A DNA stretch of 64,000 bases from Frankia sp. AgB1.9 (GCF_016786355.1 NZ_JADWYX010000010.1:48373-112372); one strand, 5' to 3'. Positions 26,656 through 36,137 are shown, counted from the first letter of the stretch. Numbers and translations are program-made. The notes: generated by a model from the letters alone, not told the origin.

Positions 26656-28020
26656 TCACTTTCGGGCCACCGAGCCGCCCGTCTGGGCCCCCCATGGCCC
26701 GGCTTTACGCGCCGATGACAGCCGGTCCGGTGGCGCGATGTAGTTGCCCTGACCGAGCCGCACCCGCGCCGCCCGCACGGTGGCCAGCTCTTCCCGGGTC
26801 TCGATGCCCTCGGCCAGCATGGTCGCCCCGATCTCGTCCGCGACCTGGATGAGCGCGCGGGCGATCACCTGCCGGGCCGGGTCGGCGTCGATCCCGTGCG
26901 TGAGAAACCGGTCCATCTTGACGAGGTCGGGACGCAGCACCAGGAACTGCGCGAGACCCGCGTAACCCGAGCCGACGTCGTCCGCGCCGATCCGCACGCC
27001 GCGCGCCCGCACCTCCCCGATCACCTGGAGCGCTTCGGACTCGGCCTCGAGCTGGTTGTGCTCTGTGATTTCCAGAAGCAGCCGGCTCGGCTCGACCTCC
27101 CTGATCAGGTCCACCAGCCCCGGGCGCACGCTGTCGGGCGAGACGTTGACCGAGAGAAAAAGCCCCGGCGGCAGACGCCCCAGCTCCGCGAGCGCGGCCC
27201 GTACGGCCGCGAACTCCAGCTCGACGCCCAGGCCGACCGCCGCCGCACAGGCGAACCAGCGTTCCGTCTCGGTCTGGGCCCCGTTTCCAGAACCGCAGGA
27301 GCCTCCAGGCGCCGCACGGTCCCCGCCGGCCTGGGCCGCCGCGGCGAACCGGGTCGGATCCTCCCCGGGGCGGACCCCGGCGAGGTCCGCATACGGTGGG
27401 AACCGGGCCAGCGCCTCGACCCCGACGACCCGGCCTCCGGGTCTCAGGTCGGCGATCGGCTGGTAGACCATGTCCGGCCCACCCGCGTCGATCACGGCGT
27501 TGATCCGGTCCCAGTACGCCCGGCGCCGCTCCCACATCCGGGGCAGGTCCGAGATCGAGTCGGCGATCATCTCGGCGGCCAGCCGCAGGAACCGGACGTC
27601 GCGTTCCTGCAGGTCAGGGCACGGCTCGTGAGCCACCGCCGTGAGCACGCCGTAGAACGCCCCGTCGCGTTCGAACACCGTCGCGGAGACGTACGCACCG
27701 GACCGCAGTGCGCCGACCGCGGGCAGGTGCCGGACCGCGTCGTGCCCACGGACGTCCCGGACCAGCGCGGGAAGCTCGCCGCTGATGACGCGGGGATAGG
27801 CGGTGGCCGCGTGGTACATGCTCGCGCCGAGCCTGACCCCGAACGACTCGCCGTCACCGTCGAGGGCCTCGATGACCATGAGTTCGCCCTCGGCCCGGGC
27901 CAGCCAGACGAGGTCCATCCCCAGCCGGTGCCGGACGGCCTCCAACAGGTCGGAGATGGCGCGGTCCTGCTCCGGAACGGGCAGCACAGGCCCGAATGTC
28001 GCCTTCCGGTTCCTCGCCAC
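26656..28020 (-). CDS. GAF-EAL domain cyclic-di-GMP phosphodiesterase
   Basis: Predicted to hydrolyse c-di-GMP under control of an N-terminal GAF-like sensor (~20-165). The EAL domain keeps VEALARF, the NVS motif, EITEHN, ADDVGSGYAGL, KMDRFL, AEGIE and a C-terminal QGNYIAPP (QGYYF in classical enzymes), so the metal-binding residues look complete. About 45 Gly/Ala-rich residues are inserted after the EAL motif, where typical domains have a short loop. GTG 28020 has GGGGGGAAGG upstream; ATG 28086 in the same frame is the alternative. Confidence 0.85.
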   Translation of the reverse strand: MARNRKATFGPVLPVPEQDRAISDLLEAVRHRLGMDLVWLARAEGELMVIEALDGDGESFGVRLGASMYHAATAYPRVISGELPALVRDVRGHDAVRHLPAVGALRSGAYVSATVFERDGAFYGVLTAVAHEPCPDLQERDVRFLRLAAEMIADSISDLPRMWERRRAYWDRINAVIDAGGPDMVYQPIADLRPGGRVVGVEALARFPPYADLAGVRPGEDPTRFAAAAQAGGDRAAPGGSCGSGNGAQTETERWFACAAAVGLGVELEFAAVRAALAELGRLPPGLFLSVNVSPDSVRPGLVDLIREVEPSRLLLEITEHNQLEAESEALQVIGEVRARGVRIGADDVGSGYAGLAQFLVLRPDLVKMDRFLTHGIDADPARQVIARALIQVADEIGATMLAEGIETREELATVRAARVRLGQGNYIAPPDRLSSARKAGPWGAQTGGSVARK

Positions 28021-28153
28021 GGCCTTCCCCCCACCGGTCTGCCGGCACGGGCGAAGCGCCCCCGGCCGAGTGCCTACCTGCAGCATTCCCCGCCCGATCC
28101 GGTTCGCTCACCTGCACCGATAGGCCCGGACAGAGACAGGCCCGGACAGCACA

Positions 28154-28182
28154 AGGACGGACGGCGTAGTGCCGTCCGTCCT
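28154..28182 (-). terminator. Perfect 12-bp hairpin between bldC and the EAL gene
   Basis: AGGACGGACGGC pairs perfectly with GCCGTCCGTCCT around the 5-nt loop GTAGT. It lies downstream of bldC and upstream of the EAL gene on the minus strand, separating the two transcription units. Confidence 0.55.
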
Positions 28183-28203
28183 CGTGTTGGTGCCGGCGAC
28201 CGC

Positions 28204-28241
28204 GTTGGTGCGGGTGAAACGTGTTGGTGCGGGTGAAACGG
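28204..28241. repeat. 19-bp tandem duplication
   Basis: GTTGGTGCGGGTGAAACGT is followed directly by the same sequence with a final G. It is intergenic; function unknown. Confidence 0.8.
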
Positions 28242-28555
28242 GCGGCCCTGGGACGGGCCGACCAGTTCGTCGCCGCAGGGATTCCCCGCCGAGCTACGCG
28301 ACAGCGCAGTCTCGGCGGGCAAGCCCCTTTTCCCGATCCGGCAGATCGGTGGGACGGGCACGTAAAGGAACTGAGCCGGCACGCCAGAACGACCGATGAC
28401 CAGGGCCCGGAGGCCACCAGCTCATCGGCGCTGGCAGGTTGGCGTGCCTGCCCAGAAACCCACCCCGTCGGTACGCGCCGCACCGACCCCCGGCCGCCGT
28501 CCCCGTGGGCGGCCAGACAGCTGGGTTGGCGTGCAACCGACTTGGATCAATCCAC

Positions 28556-28762
28556 CTAGAGGTCGCCCCCCATGCTGGGGACACCCTTCAAGAGGGCACG
28601 GACCTCCGCCTCCCGGTAGCGCCGATGGCCACCGAGCGTGCGGATCGACGTCAGCTTCCCGGCCTTGGCCCACCGGGTGACGGTTTTCGGATCAACCCGA
28701 AACATCGTCGCCACCTCGGCCGGCGTCAGCAGGGGCTCGGCGTCCGGCGTTCTCGTCGTCAT
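28556..28762 (-). CDS. bldC: BldC-type MerR-like developmental regulator
   Basis: A 68-residue DNA-binding protein made of a single MerR-like winged helix-turn-helix (LLTPAEVATMFRVDPKTV, then GKLTSIRTLGGHRRYRE). It is nearly identical to Streptomyces BldC as I remember it, including the TPDAEPLL beginning. BldC binds direct repeats cooperatively and delays sporulation genes in Streptomyces. Its neighbours (hypothetical, valine-type dehydrogenase, DUF3073, purM, purF) match the Streptomyces order. Start ATG 28762; length as in the family. Confidence 0.97.
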   Translation of the reverse strand: MTTRTPDAEPLLTPAEVATMFRVDPKTVTRWAKAGKLTSIRTLGGHRRYREAEVRALLKGVPSMGGDL

Positions 28763-28914
28763 TGCGTTGGCCTCCCGTCACAGAGCGTCGCTCCGTCCCA
28801 TACAGATCGTGCATCCTTCGGGGGCATTTCGGACATGGCACGTCGGGACCATCTGCTGACTAGTCACAGCTCGTCCGAAGCGGGTGGCGACTCTCTGTTA
28901 ACTAACGCCCGAGC

Positions 28915-29745
28915 TCAGCTCGCGGATTCCCGTGCCTGCATGGGTCGCCAGCGGACGAGGACGCGCTCGTAGGCCTCCGTCGCCCGGTCTGTTCGCCCTT
29001 GGCGTAACGCCCTGACGGCCTCGGCGAGGTCCTCAACGGAGCTGTCCTGGCGCAGCACGTCGTCCTCGAGCAGATCGACCAGCCCGTCGTAGTCCAGCTC
29101 GACCCTGCTGCGCGGATGGAAGGAGTCCAGCCAGCGGGCCAGGTCGGTCACGCCTTCCGCCGCGGCGCCGTCCGGCATCGAGGCGCGCATCGCGGCCAAC
29201 GTGTCGGTCGCCTCGGCGACCCGCCGGCGGGCCAGGCCGATCTCGGTCCGGTAGACCATCGACCGCTCGGCCGTGTCGCCCGTGACGAGCATCCGCTCGG
29301 CCGGGTCGAACAGCAGGAACCACGGCGCCGGGACCGTCCAGGTCGACGTCTGGATGTGCACCTTCAGCTCCGGCCGCCGGGCCCGCCAGCGGTCCAGCTC
29401 GGTCTCGGCCGAGTCGATGACCCGCCGCGGCAGGAACACGTCCGCGATCCGCTCGGGCATCCCGACGCGGAAGTCGACGGCCGCCTGCCAGACCCGCAGC
29501 TGGGTAGACCAGGGGCAGACGAACATCAGGCCGTCGACCATCTGCACGAACGCGGACTCGCCCGCGACGTCGAGCGACGGGCGCACGGTGGCGACGAGCG
29601 CGACCACCCGCTCCCGGCGGGTGCCGGCCCGGCGGGACGGCGGAGCCGTCGCCGCGAAGCGCTGCCAACGCAGCCGCTCGGCCGGTGAGAACGCGGCCAA
29701 CGGCTCGTAGACCCGCAGATACGCCGCCGGAGAGACGACAGGCAC
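28915..29745 (-). CDS. Conserved hypothetical protein upstream of bldC
   Basis: A 276-residue soluble protein of unknown function. Its place between bldC and the Leu/Val dehydrogenase corresponds to a conserved hypothetical in Streptomyces. There is no membrane helix or known catalytic motif. Notable segments are MVDGLMFVCPWSTQLRVWQAA and APWFLLFDPAERM. Same strand as bldC with a 152-bp gap; divergent from the dehydrogenase gene. Confidence 0.8.
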   Translation of the reverse strand: MPVVSPAAYLRVYEPLAAFSPAERLRWQRFAATAPPSRRAGTRRERVVALVATVRPSLDVAGESAFVQMVDGLMFVCPWSTQLRVWQAAVDFRVGMPERIADVFLPRRVIDSAETELDRWRARRPELKVHIQTSTWTVPAPWFLLFDPAERMLVTGDTAERSMVYRTEIGLARRRVAEATDTLAAMRASMPDGAAAEGVTDLARWLDSFHPRSRVELDYDGLVDLLEDDVLRQDSSVEDLAEAVRALRQGRTDRATEAYERVLVRWRPMQARESAS

Positions 29746-30091
29746 CCTTGGACCCCCTCCCCAGCCTGATCCGCCGAGCCGAGGCTATCTCGCATACGGC
29801 GATCGGCCGGAACCGGCGCTTGCGCGCCTGCGGCCGCTCCGCCTGTCGGGCGCTAAGCGCCCTCCCAACCTTCGTCGTCTCATGAGGCGAAAACCACAGT
29901 CGGTCATCATCTGGGCCGGTTTCGTGCCTGGTTCACGCTCTTGAGTCGCCGGCCCGACCAGCGGGACCGCTGACGGTTGATGGACGGTGTGGGGCCTGGG
30001 CGGGAACGTCGGTTCAACATGAGGCCAAGCGCGGCAGGGGCGCCTCGCGCCCGAGCGCGGCAGGCCGGGTACCCGCCGTAGGGTTCCAGGC
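29746..30091. promoter_or_regulatory. Divergent spacer upstream of the Leu/Val dehydrogenase
   Basis: A 346-bp region between divergent genes. It contains one copy of a ~67 bp repeat (29804-29870) also found upstream of purF. No clear promoter boxes are recognised. Confidence 0.45.
29804..29870. repeat. Dispersed ~67 bp repeat, copy 1
   Basis: TCGGCCGGAACCGGCGC, then CGCTCCGCCTG and CGGGCGCTAAGCGCCCTCCC, align with 34937-35006, including an internal GGGCGCT-AGCGYCC hairpin. The two copies are about 5 kb apart, both in pur-region spacers. Confidence 0.6.
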
Positions 30092-31201
30092 ATGACAACG
30101 GCGTCCGCCTATCCCGGCGAGCCGCGGGTCCCGTCGTCGGTGTTCGAGGCCGGCGCCGAGCACGAGCAGGTCGTCTTCTGCTCCGACCCCGCTTCCGGCC
30201 TTCGCGCGATCATCGCCATCTTCTCGACCGCGCTGGGCCCGGCCCTGGGTGGCACGCGGTTCCATCCCTACGCGGACGAGTCGGCGGCGCTCGCCGACGC
30301 GCTGGCCCTCTCCCGGGCGATGGCCTACAAGGCCGCCTGCGCCGGACTGGACCTCGGTGGTGGCAAGGCCGTCATCATCGGCGACCCGGCGAAGGACTCC
30401 TCCGAGGCGCTGCTGCGTGCCTACGGCCGGTTCGTGGCCTCGCTCGGCGGGCGCTACATCACGGCCTGCGACGTCGGCACCTACGTCGAGGACATGGACG
30501 TCGTGGCCCGGGAGGCGCGCTGGGTGGTCGGCCGGTCGCCGGCCCACGGCGGGTCGGGCGACTCGGGCGTGCTGACCGCCTACGGCGTGTTCGAGGGGAT
30601 GCGGGCCAGCGCCGCCCGGGTCTGGGGCAGCCCGACCCTGGCGGGGCGCACCGTGGCCGTCAGCGGCGTCGGCAAGGTCGGTGCCCGGCTCGTCGGCCAC
30701 CTGATCGAGGACGGCGCGTCGGTGCTCGCGACCGACGTCAACCCCGCCGCGCTGGCCCGGCTGCGGACCCTGCACCCGGAGGTCGAGATCGTCGACGACC
30801 CGGACGAGCTGGTCGGCGCGGCCGCGGACGTCTACTCGCCGTGCGCACTCGGCGGCGCACTCACGGAGGAGACCGTCAGCAGGCTGCGGGCCAAGGTGGT
30901 CTGTGGCGGAGCCAACAACCAGCTCGCCCACGCCGGCGTCGACAAGCTGCTCGCCGAGGCCGGAATCCTGTACGCGCCGGACTTCGTGGTCAATGCCGGC
31001 GGGCTGATCCAGGTCGCCGACGAGATCGAGGGCTACCGGGAGGACCGGGCCAAAGCGTCCGCTGCACGGATCTTCCGGACGACTCGGAGCGTCTTCGAAC
31101 TCGCCGAGGCCGAGGGGCAGACGCCGGGTGCCGCCGCGGTGACGCTCGCGGAGCGCCGCATGACCGGAATCGGCCGGCTTCGCCGCATCCTGTTGCCCTA
31201 G
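30092..31201 (+). CDS. vdh: Leu/Val-type amino-acid dehydrogenase
   Basis: NAD-dependent oxidative deamination of a branched-chain amino acid. The 369-residue protein has the Glu/Leu/Phe/Val dehydrogenase motifs GPALGGTRF, catalytic lysines in [31 protein letters not shown], a Rossmann segment [15 protein letters not shown], and CGGANNQLA. Placement next to bldC and DUF3073 matches the Streptomyces valine dehydrogenase gene, which motivates the symbol; leucine specificity is possible. The ATG start follows AGGGTTCCAGGC. Confidence 0.88.
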   Translation: MTTASAYPGEPRVPSSVFEAGAEHEQVVFCSDPASGLRAIIAIFSTALGPALGGTRFHPYADESAALADALALSRAMAYKAACAGLDLGGGKAVIIGDPAKDSSEALLRAYGRFVASLGGRYITACDVGTYVEDMDVVAREARWVVGRSPAHGGSGDSGVLTAYGVFEGMRASAARVWGSPTLAGRTVAVSGVGKVGARLVGHLIEDGASVLATDVNPAALARLRTLHPEVEIVDDPDELVGAAADVYSPCALGGALTEETVSRLRAKVVCGGANNQLAHAGVDKLLAEAGILYAPDFVVNAGGLIQVADEIEGYREDRAKASAARIFRTTRSVFELAEAEGQTPGAAAVTLAERRMTGIGRLRRILLP

Positions 31202-31417
31202 GACCGCTCCTAGGACCGCTGCCCGCACCCACCTCCTTTGCTTCCAGCCGGGCAACGGGAGGGCGCGAAGTACCCGAAGGCGGACGCTCCAGCGCCCGCC
31301 AGCGGCAACTGCGGGGTTGGCGTGCCGACCGGCCCGCGATCCCTGTAGTCTCGGTAAGCACGAGACAGTTAGAGCACCGGGGCGGGTCCCCGTCGTCACG
31401 TTCGAGGGGGTCGAGCC

Positions 31418-31630
31418 ATGGGGCGCGGCCGAGCGAAGGCCAAGCAGACGAAAGTCGCCCGCGAGCTCAAGTACAACTCGCCCAATATGGATCTCGACCG
31501 GTTGAAGGCGGATCTGGGCGTTAACGGGACGACTACTCGGAGCAGTACGACCGAGAGTGATGATCCCAACGCGGACGATGAATACGACGACGACGAGTAC
31601 AGCGCGTATCTCGCCGACGACGATGATTAG
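31418..31630 (+). CDS. DUF3073 family small protein
   Basis: A 70-residue protein with a basic start MGRGRAKAKQTKVARELKYN, a short middle, and a very acidic C-terminus ending YLADDDD. This is the actinobacterial DUF3073 family of unknown function. It lies between the dehydrogenase and purM, as in Streptomyces. The extreme charge split suggests nucleic-acid or ribosome contact, but that is conjecture. Confidence 0.93.
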   Translation: MGRGRAKAKQTKVARELKYNSPNMDLDRLKADLGVNGTTTRSSTTESDDPNADDEYDDDEYSAYLADDDD

Positions 31631-31684
31631 CCCGGCCCATCCGGCTCGCTGACTTCCAGTCAGTTCGCCTGAGTCCGCGCCAAC

Positions 31685-31708
31685 GCTCCCGAGGCTCAGC
31701 CCGGGAGC
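31685..31708. terminator. Short hairpin between DUF3073 and purM
   Basis: GCTCCCG and CGGGAGC form a 7-bp stem over a 10-nt loop in the convergent spacer between the DUF3073 and purM stops. It could end transcription in either direction. Confidence 0.35.
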
Positions 31709-31863
31709 TTGGCGGGCCAGGGTCGAGCCAGGTCCGGCAGTCGCCGGTAGGACACCGCGGGATCGCGTCCCGCTACCCGGCTGTGCCGTCCTCGCCACAC
31801 GCCGTCCTAACCACACCGAACGGCCGCCCGGCCGGCGCGCCGGGCAGGCCATCCGGTCATGGG

Positions 31864-32982
31864 TCAGGGATGGGCGCCGGTCAGGCGGGCCGTCAGGCCG
31901 TCCTCTGCTTCGGCCGCGGTGACGTGGCCGGCGAGCCAGGCCGGGACGCCGCGGTCGGCCAGCACGGCCAGCGTCCCGTCGACCGCCGCGGGAGCCACGA
32001 CGGCGATCATTCCGATGCCCTGGTTGAACGTCTGCTCCATCTCCGCGAGCGGGATGTCGCCACGTTCGGCCAGCAGGGCGAAGACCGGCGGCGGGGTCCA
32101 GGTGGACCGGTCAAGCGTCGCCAGCAGCCCGGTGGGGATCACCCGGGCCAGGTTCGCGGCCAGCCCACCGCCGGTGATGTGCGCGAACGCCCGCACCTCG
32201 GCGGCCGCGGCGACCGCCAGGCAGTCCTTCGCGTAGATCCGGGTCGGTGTCAGCAGCGCCTCACCCAGCGTCGTGCCGAGCGTCGGCTCGACCGCCCGCA
32301 GCGCGGCCTGGCCGGCGGGGCCGATGCCGCCGGGCGCAGCCGGGTCGACCGCGCCGAACAGCACGTGGCGCACCAGCGAGAAGCCGTTCGAGTGCACCCC
32401 GGACGACGCCATCGCGATCAGCGCGTCACCGGCACGGACCCGCTCCGGGCCCAGCACGTCGTCCGCCTCCACGACTCCGATACCGGTCGCGGCCAGGTCG
32501 TAGTCGTCCGCGCCCATCAGGCCCGGGTGCTCGGCCGTCTCGCCGCCGACGAGGGCGCAGCCGGCCTGCTCGCAACCGGTCGCGATCCCGGCGACGATCG
32601 ACGCGACCCGGCTCGGGTCGAGCGAGCCGCAGGCGATGTAGTCCAGCAGGAACAACGGCTCGGCGCCGCAGACGACCAGATCGTCGACGACCATCGCGAC
32701 CAGGTCGATGCCCACCGTGTCGTGGACGTCCAGCGCCCGGGCCAGGGCGAGCTTCGTGCCGACACCGTCGGTCGACGAGGCCAGCAACGGCTTGCGGTAA
32801 CGGCTGGTGTCCAGGGCGAACAGGCCGGCGAAGCCACCCAGGGACCCCACGACCTCCGGCCGGGTCGCCCGGGCGACATGCCCGCGCATCGCCTCGACCG
32901 CGCGTTCCCCGGCCGCCACGTCCACGCCAGCGGCCCGGTACGAGGCCCCGGTCGACGCGCGATCGCCGTCAGTGCCGGTCAT
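31864..32982 (-). CDS. purM: Phosphoribosylformylglycinamidine cyclo-ligase
   Basis: AIR synthetase, step five of purine synthesis, using ATP to close the imidazole ring. The 372-residue protein begins near SYRAAGVDVAAGERAVE and has the family's STDGVGTKL, GIDLVAMVVDDL, GGETAEHPG, SSGVHSNGFSL, HITGGGLAANLARV and FNQGIGM motifs. ATG 32982 overlaps the purF stop (ATGA), so the two are coupled. The frame is open further upstream, but that part is purF in another frame. Confidence 0.96.
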   Translation of the reverse strand: MTGTDGDRASTGASYRAAGVDVAAGERAVEAMRGHVARATRPEVVGSLGGFAGLFALDTSRYRKPLLASSTDGVGTKLALARALDVHDTVGIDLVAMVVDDLVVCGAEPLFLLDYIACGSLDPSRVASIVAGIATGCEQAGCALVGGETAEHPGLMGADDYDLAATGIGVVEADDVLGPERVRAGDALIAMASSGVHSNGFSLVRHVLFGAVDPAAPGGIGPAGQAALRAVEPTLGTTLGEALLTPTRIYAKDCLAVAAAAEVRAFAHITGGGLAANLARVIPTGLLATLDRSTWTPPPVFALLAERGDIPLAEMEQTFNQGIGMIAVVAPAAVDGTLAVLADRGVPAWLAGHVTAAEAEDGLTARLTGAHP

Positions 32983-34748
32983 GAGCGCCTGCTTCCCGCC
33001 GGAGCCGCGTCCGCGGCCGGGCCGTCGATCACGGCCAGGTCCTCGAGCGTGTCGAGACCCGCGAGGCCGGCCAGCTCGTCCAGCGCATCGGGCGACGGGT
33101 CGGCGCCGTTCATCCCGATCACGACCCGGCGGCGGAACGCCTCCGCGAGCGCGGCCCCGGTCGCGGCGCCGCTGCCCATCGCCTCCAGCTGGTGCTTGCC
33201 GCCCAACCGGTCCGAGTCCGTGAGCGGGACCGGGTAGACGCCGTCGAAGCAGGCCCGGCACAGCTCGTTCGCCGGCTGCCTGGACGCCTCGACCAGGCCG
33301 TCGAGCGAGACGTAGGCCAGCGAGTCGGCGCCCAACGACGCGCGGATCTCCTCGACCCCGAGGCCACTGGCGATCAGCTCGGCCCTGGTCGCGAAGTCGA
33401 TGCCGTAGAAGCAGGGCCAGCGCACCGGCGGCGAGGAGATCCGCACGTGTACCTCGGCGGCGCCTGCCTCGCGCAGCATCCGCACCAGCGCCCGCTGGGT
33501 GTTGCCTCGCACGATCGAGTCGTCGACGACGACCAGCCGGCGGCCCTCGATCACCTCGCGCAGCGGGTTGAGCTTCAGCCGGATGCCACGCTGGCGGATC
33601 TTCTGCGACGGCTGGATGAACGTCCGGCCGACGTAGGAGTTCTTCACCAGCCCCTCGCCGAACGGGATGCCGGAGGCCTCGGCGTAGCCGACGGCGGCCG
33701 GCACCCCGGACTGCGGGACCGGGATCACCAGGTCCGCGTCGACCGGCGCCTCGCGGGCCAGCGTCCGGCCGGTCTCGACCCGGGTCGCGTGCACCGAGCG
33801 GCCGGCGATCGTCGTGTCGGGGCGGGCCAGGTAGACGAACTCGAACAGGCAGCCGTGCCGGTCCGCCGGGGCGAAGCGCAGCGACCGCGGCCCCGCCTCG
33901 TCGATGATCACCAGCTCGCCGGGCTCGACCTCACGGACGAACGTCGCGCCGACGATGTCCAACGCGCAGGTCTCGCTGGCGACCACCCAGGAGCCGGACG
34001 GATGCTCCGCGCCGCCCTCGGTCCGGCCGTCGAGGCGCCCAAGGACCAGCGGGTGGATGCCGTGGGTGTCGCGGGCCGCGTAGACGGTCGCGGCGTCGGA
34101 GAAGACCAGCGAGAACGCGCCCCGCAGCCGGGGCAGCACGTCCAGTGCGGCCTCGACGAGGGTCGGGCCGGGGTGCTCGGCCAGCAGCGCGGTGATCAGG
34201 TCGGAGTCGGTGGTGGCGTGCATGCCGGCGTCGCGGCTCTCGCCGAGGCCCTCGGCCAGCTCCAGGATGTTGGTCAGGTTGCCGTTGTGCGCCAGGGCGA
34301 CGCCGCCGCCCAGCTTCGCGGTCCGGTACGAGGGCTGGGCGTTCTCCCAGGTCGACGAACCGGTCGTCGAGTAGCGGGTGTGCCCTACGGCCAGGTGGCC
34401 GGACAGGCTGGAGAGGGTCCGCTCGTCGAACACCTGGGCGACCAGGCCCAGCTCCTTGAAGACCACGATCGTGCGGCCGTCGGCGACCGCCATGCCGGCG
34501 GCCTCCTGGCCGCGGTGCTGGAGCGCGTAGAGGCCGTAGTAGGTGAGGTTCGCGATGTCCTCGCCCGGAGCCCAGATGCCGAAGACCCCACAGGCGTCCT
34601 GGGGGCCCGCCGCGTCGCGCAGCTCTCGTTCCCAGGCCCGATCGTCCGTGCCGCCGCCGTTACTACAGCAAGGTTCGGTGGGCGCAGGCGTCGGGTTACC
34701 GGAGCCTCCCGCGTCTGGGGTAGCAGCCGTCCCCTTGGTCACTGGCAC
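32979..34748 (-). CDS. purF: Amidophosphoribosyltransferase
   Basis: Glutamine PRPP amidotransferase, the committed step of purine synthesis. An N-terminal propeptide of ~52 residues precedes catalytic Cys53 in QDACGVFG. The glutaminase and phosphoribosyltransferase domains (PRPP loop VVVDDSIVRGNT) follow. Cysteines in SETCALD, WPCFYG and LCRACFDG fit the four 4Fe-4S ligands of the Bacillus-type enzyme. GTG 34748 follows GAGGAGACTG; GTG 34742 is two codons later. The propeptide is longer than the ~20 residues usual in Streptomyces. Overlaps purM by 4 nt. Confidence 0.95.
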   Translation of the reverse strand: MPVTKGTAATPDAGGSGNPTPAPTEPCCSNGGGTDDRAWERELRDAAGPQDACGVFGIWAPGEDIANLTYYGLYALQHRGQEAAGMAVADGRTIVVFKELGLVAQVFDERTLSSLSGHLAVGHTRYSTTGSSTWENAQPSYRTAKLGGGVALAHNGNLTNILELAEGLGESRDAGMHATTDSDLITALLAEHPGPTLVEAALDVLPRLRGAFSLVFSDAATVYAARDTHGIHPLVLGRLDGRTEGGAEHPSGSWVVASETCALDIVGATFVREVEPGELVIIDEAGPRSLRFAPADRHGCLFEFVYLARPDTTIAGRSVHATRVETGRTLAREAPVDADLVIPVPQSGVPAAVGYAEASGIPFGEGLVKNSYVGRTFIQPSQKIRQRGIRLKLNPLREVIEGRRLVVVDDSIVRGNTQRALVRMLREAGAAEVHVRISSPPVRWPCFYGIDFATRAELIASGLGVEEIRASLGADSLAYVSLDGLVEASRQPANELCRACFDGVYPVPLTDSDRLGGKHQLEAMGSGAATGAALAEAFRRRVVIGMNGADPSPDALDELAGLAGLDTLEDLAVIDGPAADAAPAGSRRS

Positions 34749-35142
34749 CAGTCTCCTCGCCGTCAGGCCGTTTGAGGGGTGCCGGGGATCTGTCCCCCCG
34801 GGCAGGCAACACGGGACATGGACGGTCTTGTACGCGAAGGTGGACGCACCGTCGACAGCCACCGGCTTTCACGCTAACAGGGGCTGGGTGAGCGAGCATT
34901 TCCCTTCGGACATACCCGTGACCAGTGCCACGGCGGTCGGCCGGAACGGGCGCGGAGCGCCCGCCGCCCGCTCCGCCTGGTCCGGGCGCTGAGCGTCCCG
35001 CCCAAGTTGGTACGGATCGGCGAAAAAGTCCGGCGAACAGCGCTGGTCAAGGGCCGGCATGTCGGCTGGTTTTGCCGGTCCGGTCGGAACTATGCAACCG
35101 ATCTCGCAATGACCTTGGAAAATCGGCCTGGCCTGAAGGTGG
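34749..35142. promoter_or_regulatory. purF upstream region
   Basis: A 394-bp spacer between the purF start and the stop of the next minus-strand gene, so it must hold the purFM promoter. It contains the second copy of the ~67 bp repeat (34937-35006). No riboswitch-like structure was recognised. Confidence 0.45.
34937..35006. repeat. Dispersed ~67 bp repeat, copy 2
   Basis: TCGGCCGGAACGGGCGC, CGCTCCGCCTGGTC and CGGGCGCTGAGCGTCCCGCC match the order and sequence of the copy at 29804-29870 with a few substitutions and short indels. Confidence 0.6.
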
Positions 35143-35970
35143 CTACAGCAGCGGGAGCCACGGGCGCAGGTCAGCGCGATCGCCGCTGGCGGTGATCCGG
35201 CCGCCGGCCAGGGCGGTGGCCCAGTCGAGCCGGCCGGCCGCCACCTCGACGAACGCGACCGGATCGGCCTCGACCACGTTCGGCGGGGTCCCGCGGGTGT
35301 GTCGGGGGCCCTCGACCACCTGGACCGCGGCGAACGGCGGCACCCGGACCTCCACCGACCGGCCGGGCGCCCGCGCCGCCAGCAGGTCGACGAGCGCCCT
35401 GGTGACGATCCGCAGCGCGTCCCGCGCCGGGGTGAACCCGAGGTCCAGCCCGTGCACGACCCCCTCGACACATCGGGTCACGACGAAGTCCCCGAGCCGG
35501 ATCGGCCCGCCCGGCGAGTTGACCACCCGGTCCCAGCCGGTGGGCGTCCCGGCGCCGAGGGCGGCGGTGAGCGCCTCGGCCGACGCGGCCACCGCGGTCC
35601 GCAGGCGGGTCCGCAGCTCGGCGGCACCCAGGCCCGTGGCGTCGGACCGGGCCGTGTCCGCGACCGCCTCCGCCCGTGCGCCGACCCCGCCCAGATACTC
35701 GACCACGCCCGCTCCACTCGTGGTACCGGCGAGCTCGGCTCTGCTCGCGGTACCGGCGAGATCGGCCGAGAGTGCCACGGCCAGCGCTCCGCCGGAGCGG
35801 GCGCAGTGCGCGACCAGGTCACCGACGGTCCAGCCCGGCAGCCGGCTGGCCGAGTCGAAGGCGGCGTCCGACAAGGCGTCCACCCCGGCACTGACGAGCC
35901 GCCACTGCTCACCGAACGCCTCGGCGAGCCGCGCGTCGTCCGGCCGTCTGGCCCTAGCTTGTCGTGCCAT
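35143..35970 (-). CDS. Maleylpyruvate isomerase family mycothiol-dependent enzyme
   Basis: A DinB-like/MDMPI protein of 275 residues with the N-terminal helical segment LPGWTVGDLVAHCAR, VTRCVEGVVHGLDLG in the middle and a C-terminal SCP2-like region ending GGRITASGDRADLRPWLPLL. Family members use mycothiol as thiol cofactor; the substrate here is unknown. ATG 35970 is chosen because the family begins close to it; the frame continues to 36108 but only overlaps the divergent gene's 5' side. Confidence 0.82.
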   Translation of the reverse strand: MARQARARRPDDARLAEAFGEQWRLVSAGVDALSDAAFDSASRLPGWTVGDLVAHCARSGGALAVALSADLAGTASRAELAGTTSGAGVVEYLGGVGARAEAVADTARSDATGLGAAELRTRLRTAVAASAEALTAALGAGTPTGWDRVVNSPGGPIRLGDFVVTRCVEGVVHGLDLGFTPARDALRIVTRALVDLLAARAPGRSVEVRVPPFAAVQVVEGPRHTRGTPPNVVEADPVAFVEVAAGRLDWATALAGGRITASGDRADLRPWLPLL

Positions 35971-36137
35971 CGGCCCATACTGCCGTGATCCCACCGATCG
36001 CCGCACCCGGCGCGCGCGGGTCCCGGCGGCCGTCGTGACCACCTGAGCGACGCGCCAGTGGCCGAGTGGCGGGGACGACTCGGTCCCAGATGGACGGCCA
36101 CCCGCCAACCGGGCGCGCGGGTCGCGAAGATAGAGCG

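Larger units (their letters stand above)
28021..28555. other. 535-bp spacer between the EAL gene and bldC
   Basis: No credible gene. It contains the hairpin at 28154-28182 and a 19-bp tandem duplication (GTTGGTGCGGGTGAAACG units at 28204-28222 and 28223-28241). Confidence 0.55.

Noticed and set aside
28204-28241. Tandem 19-bp units as the beginning of a CRISPR array
   Set aside because: The two units are directly adjacent with no spacer, and there are no cas genes.
30014-31852. A 612-codon minus-strand frame across the Leu/Val dehydrogenase and DUF3073
   Set aside because: Antisense to two well-recognised genes; translation is compositional.
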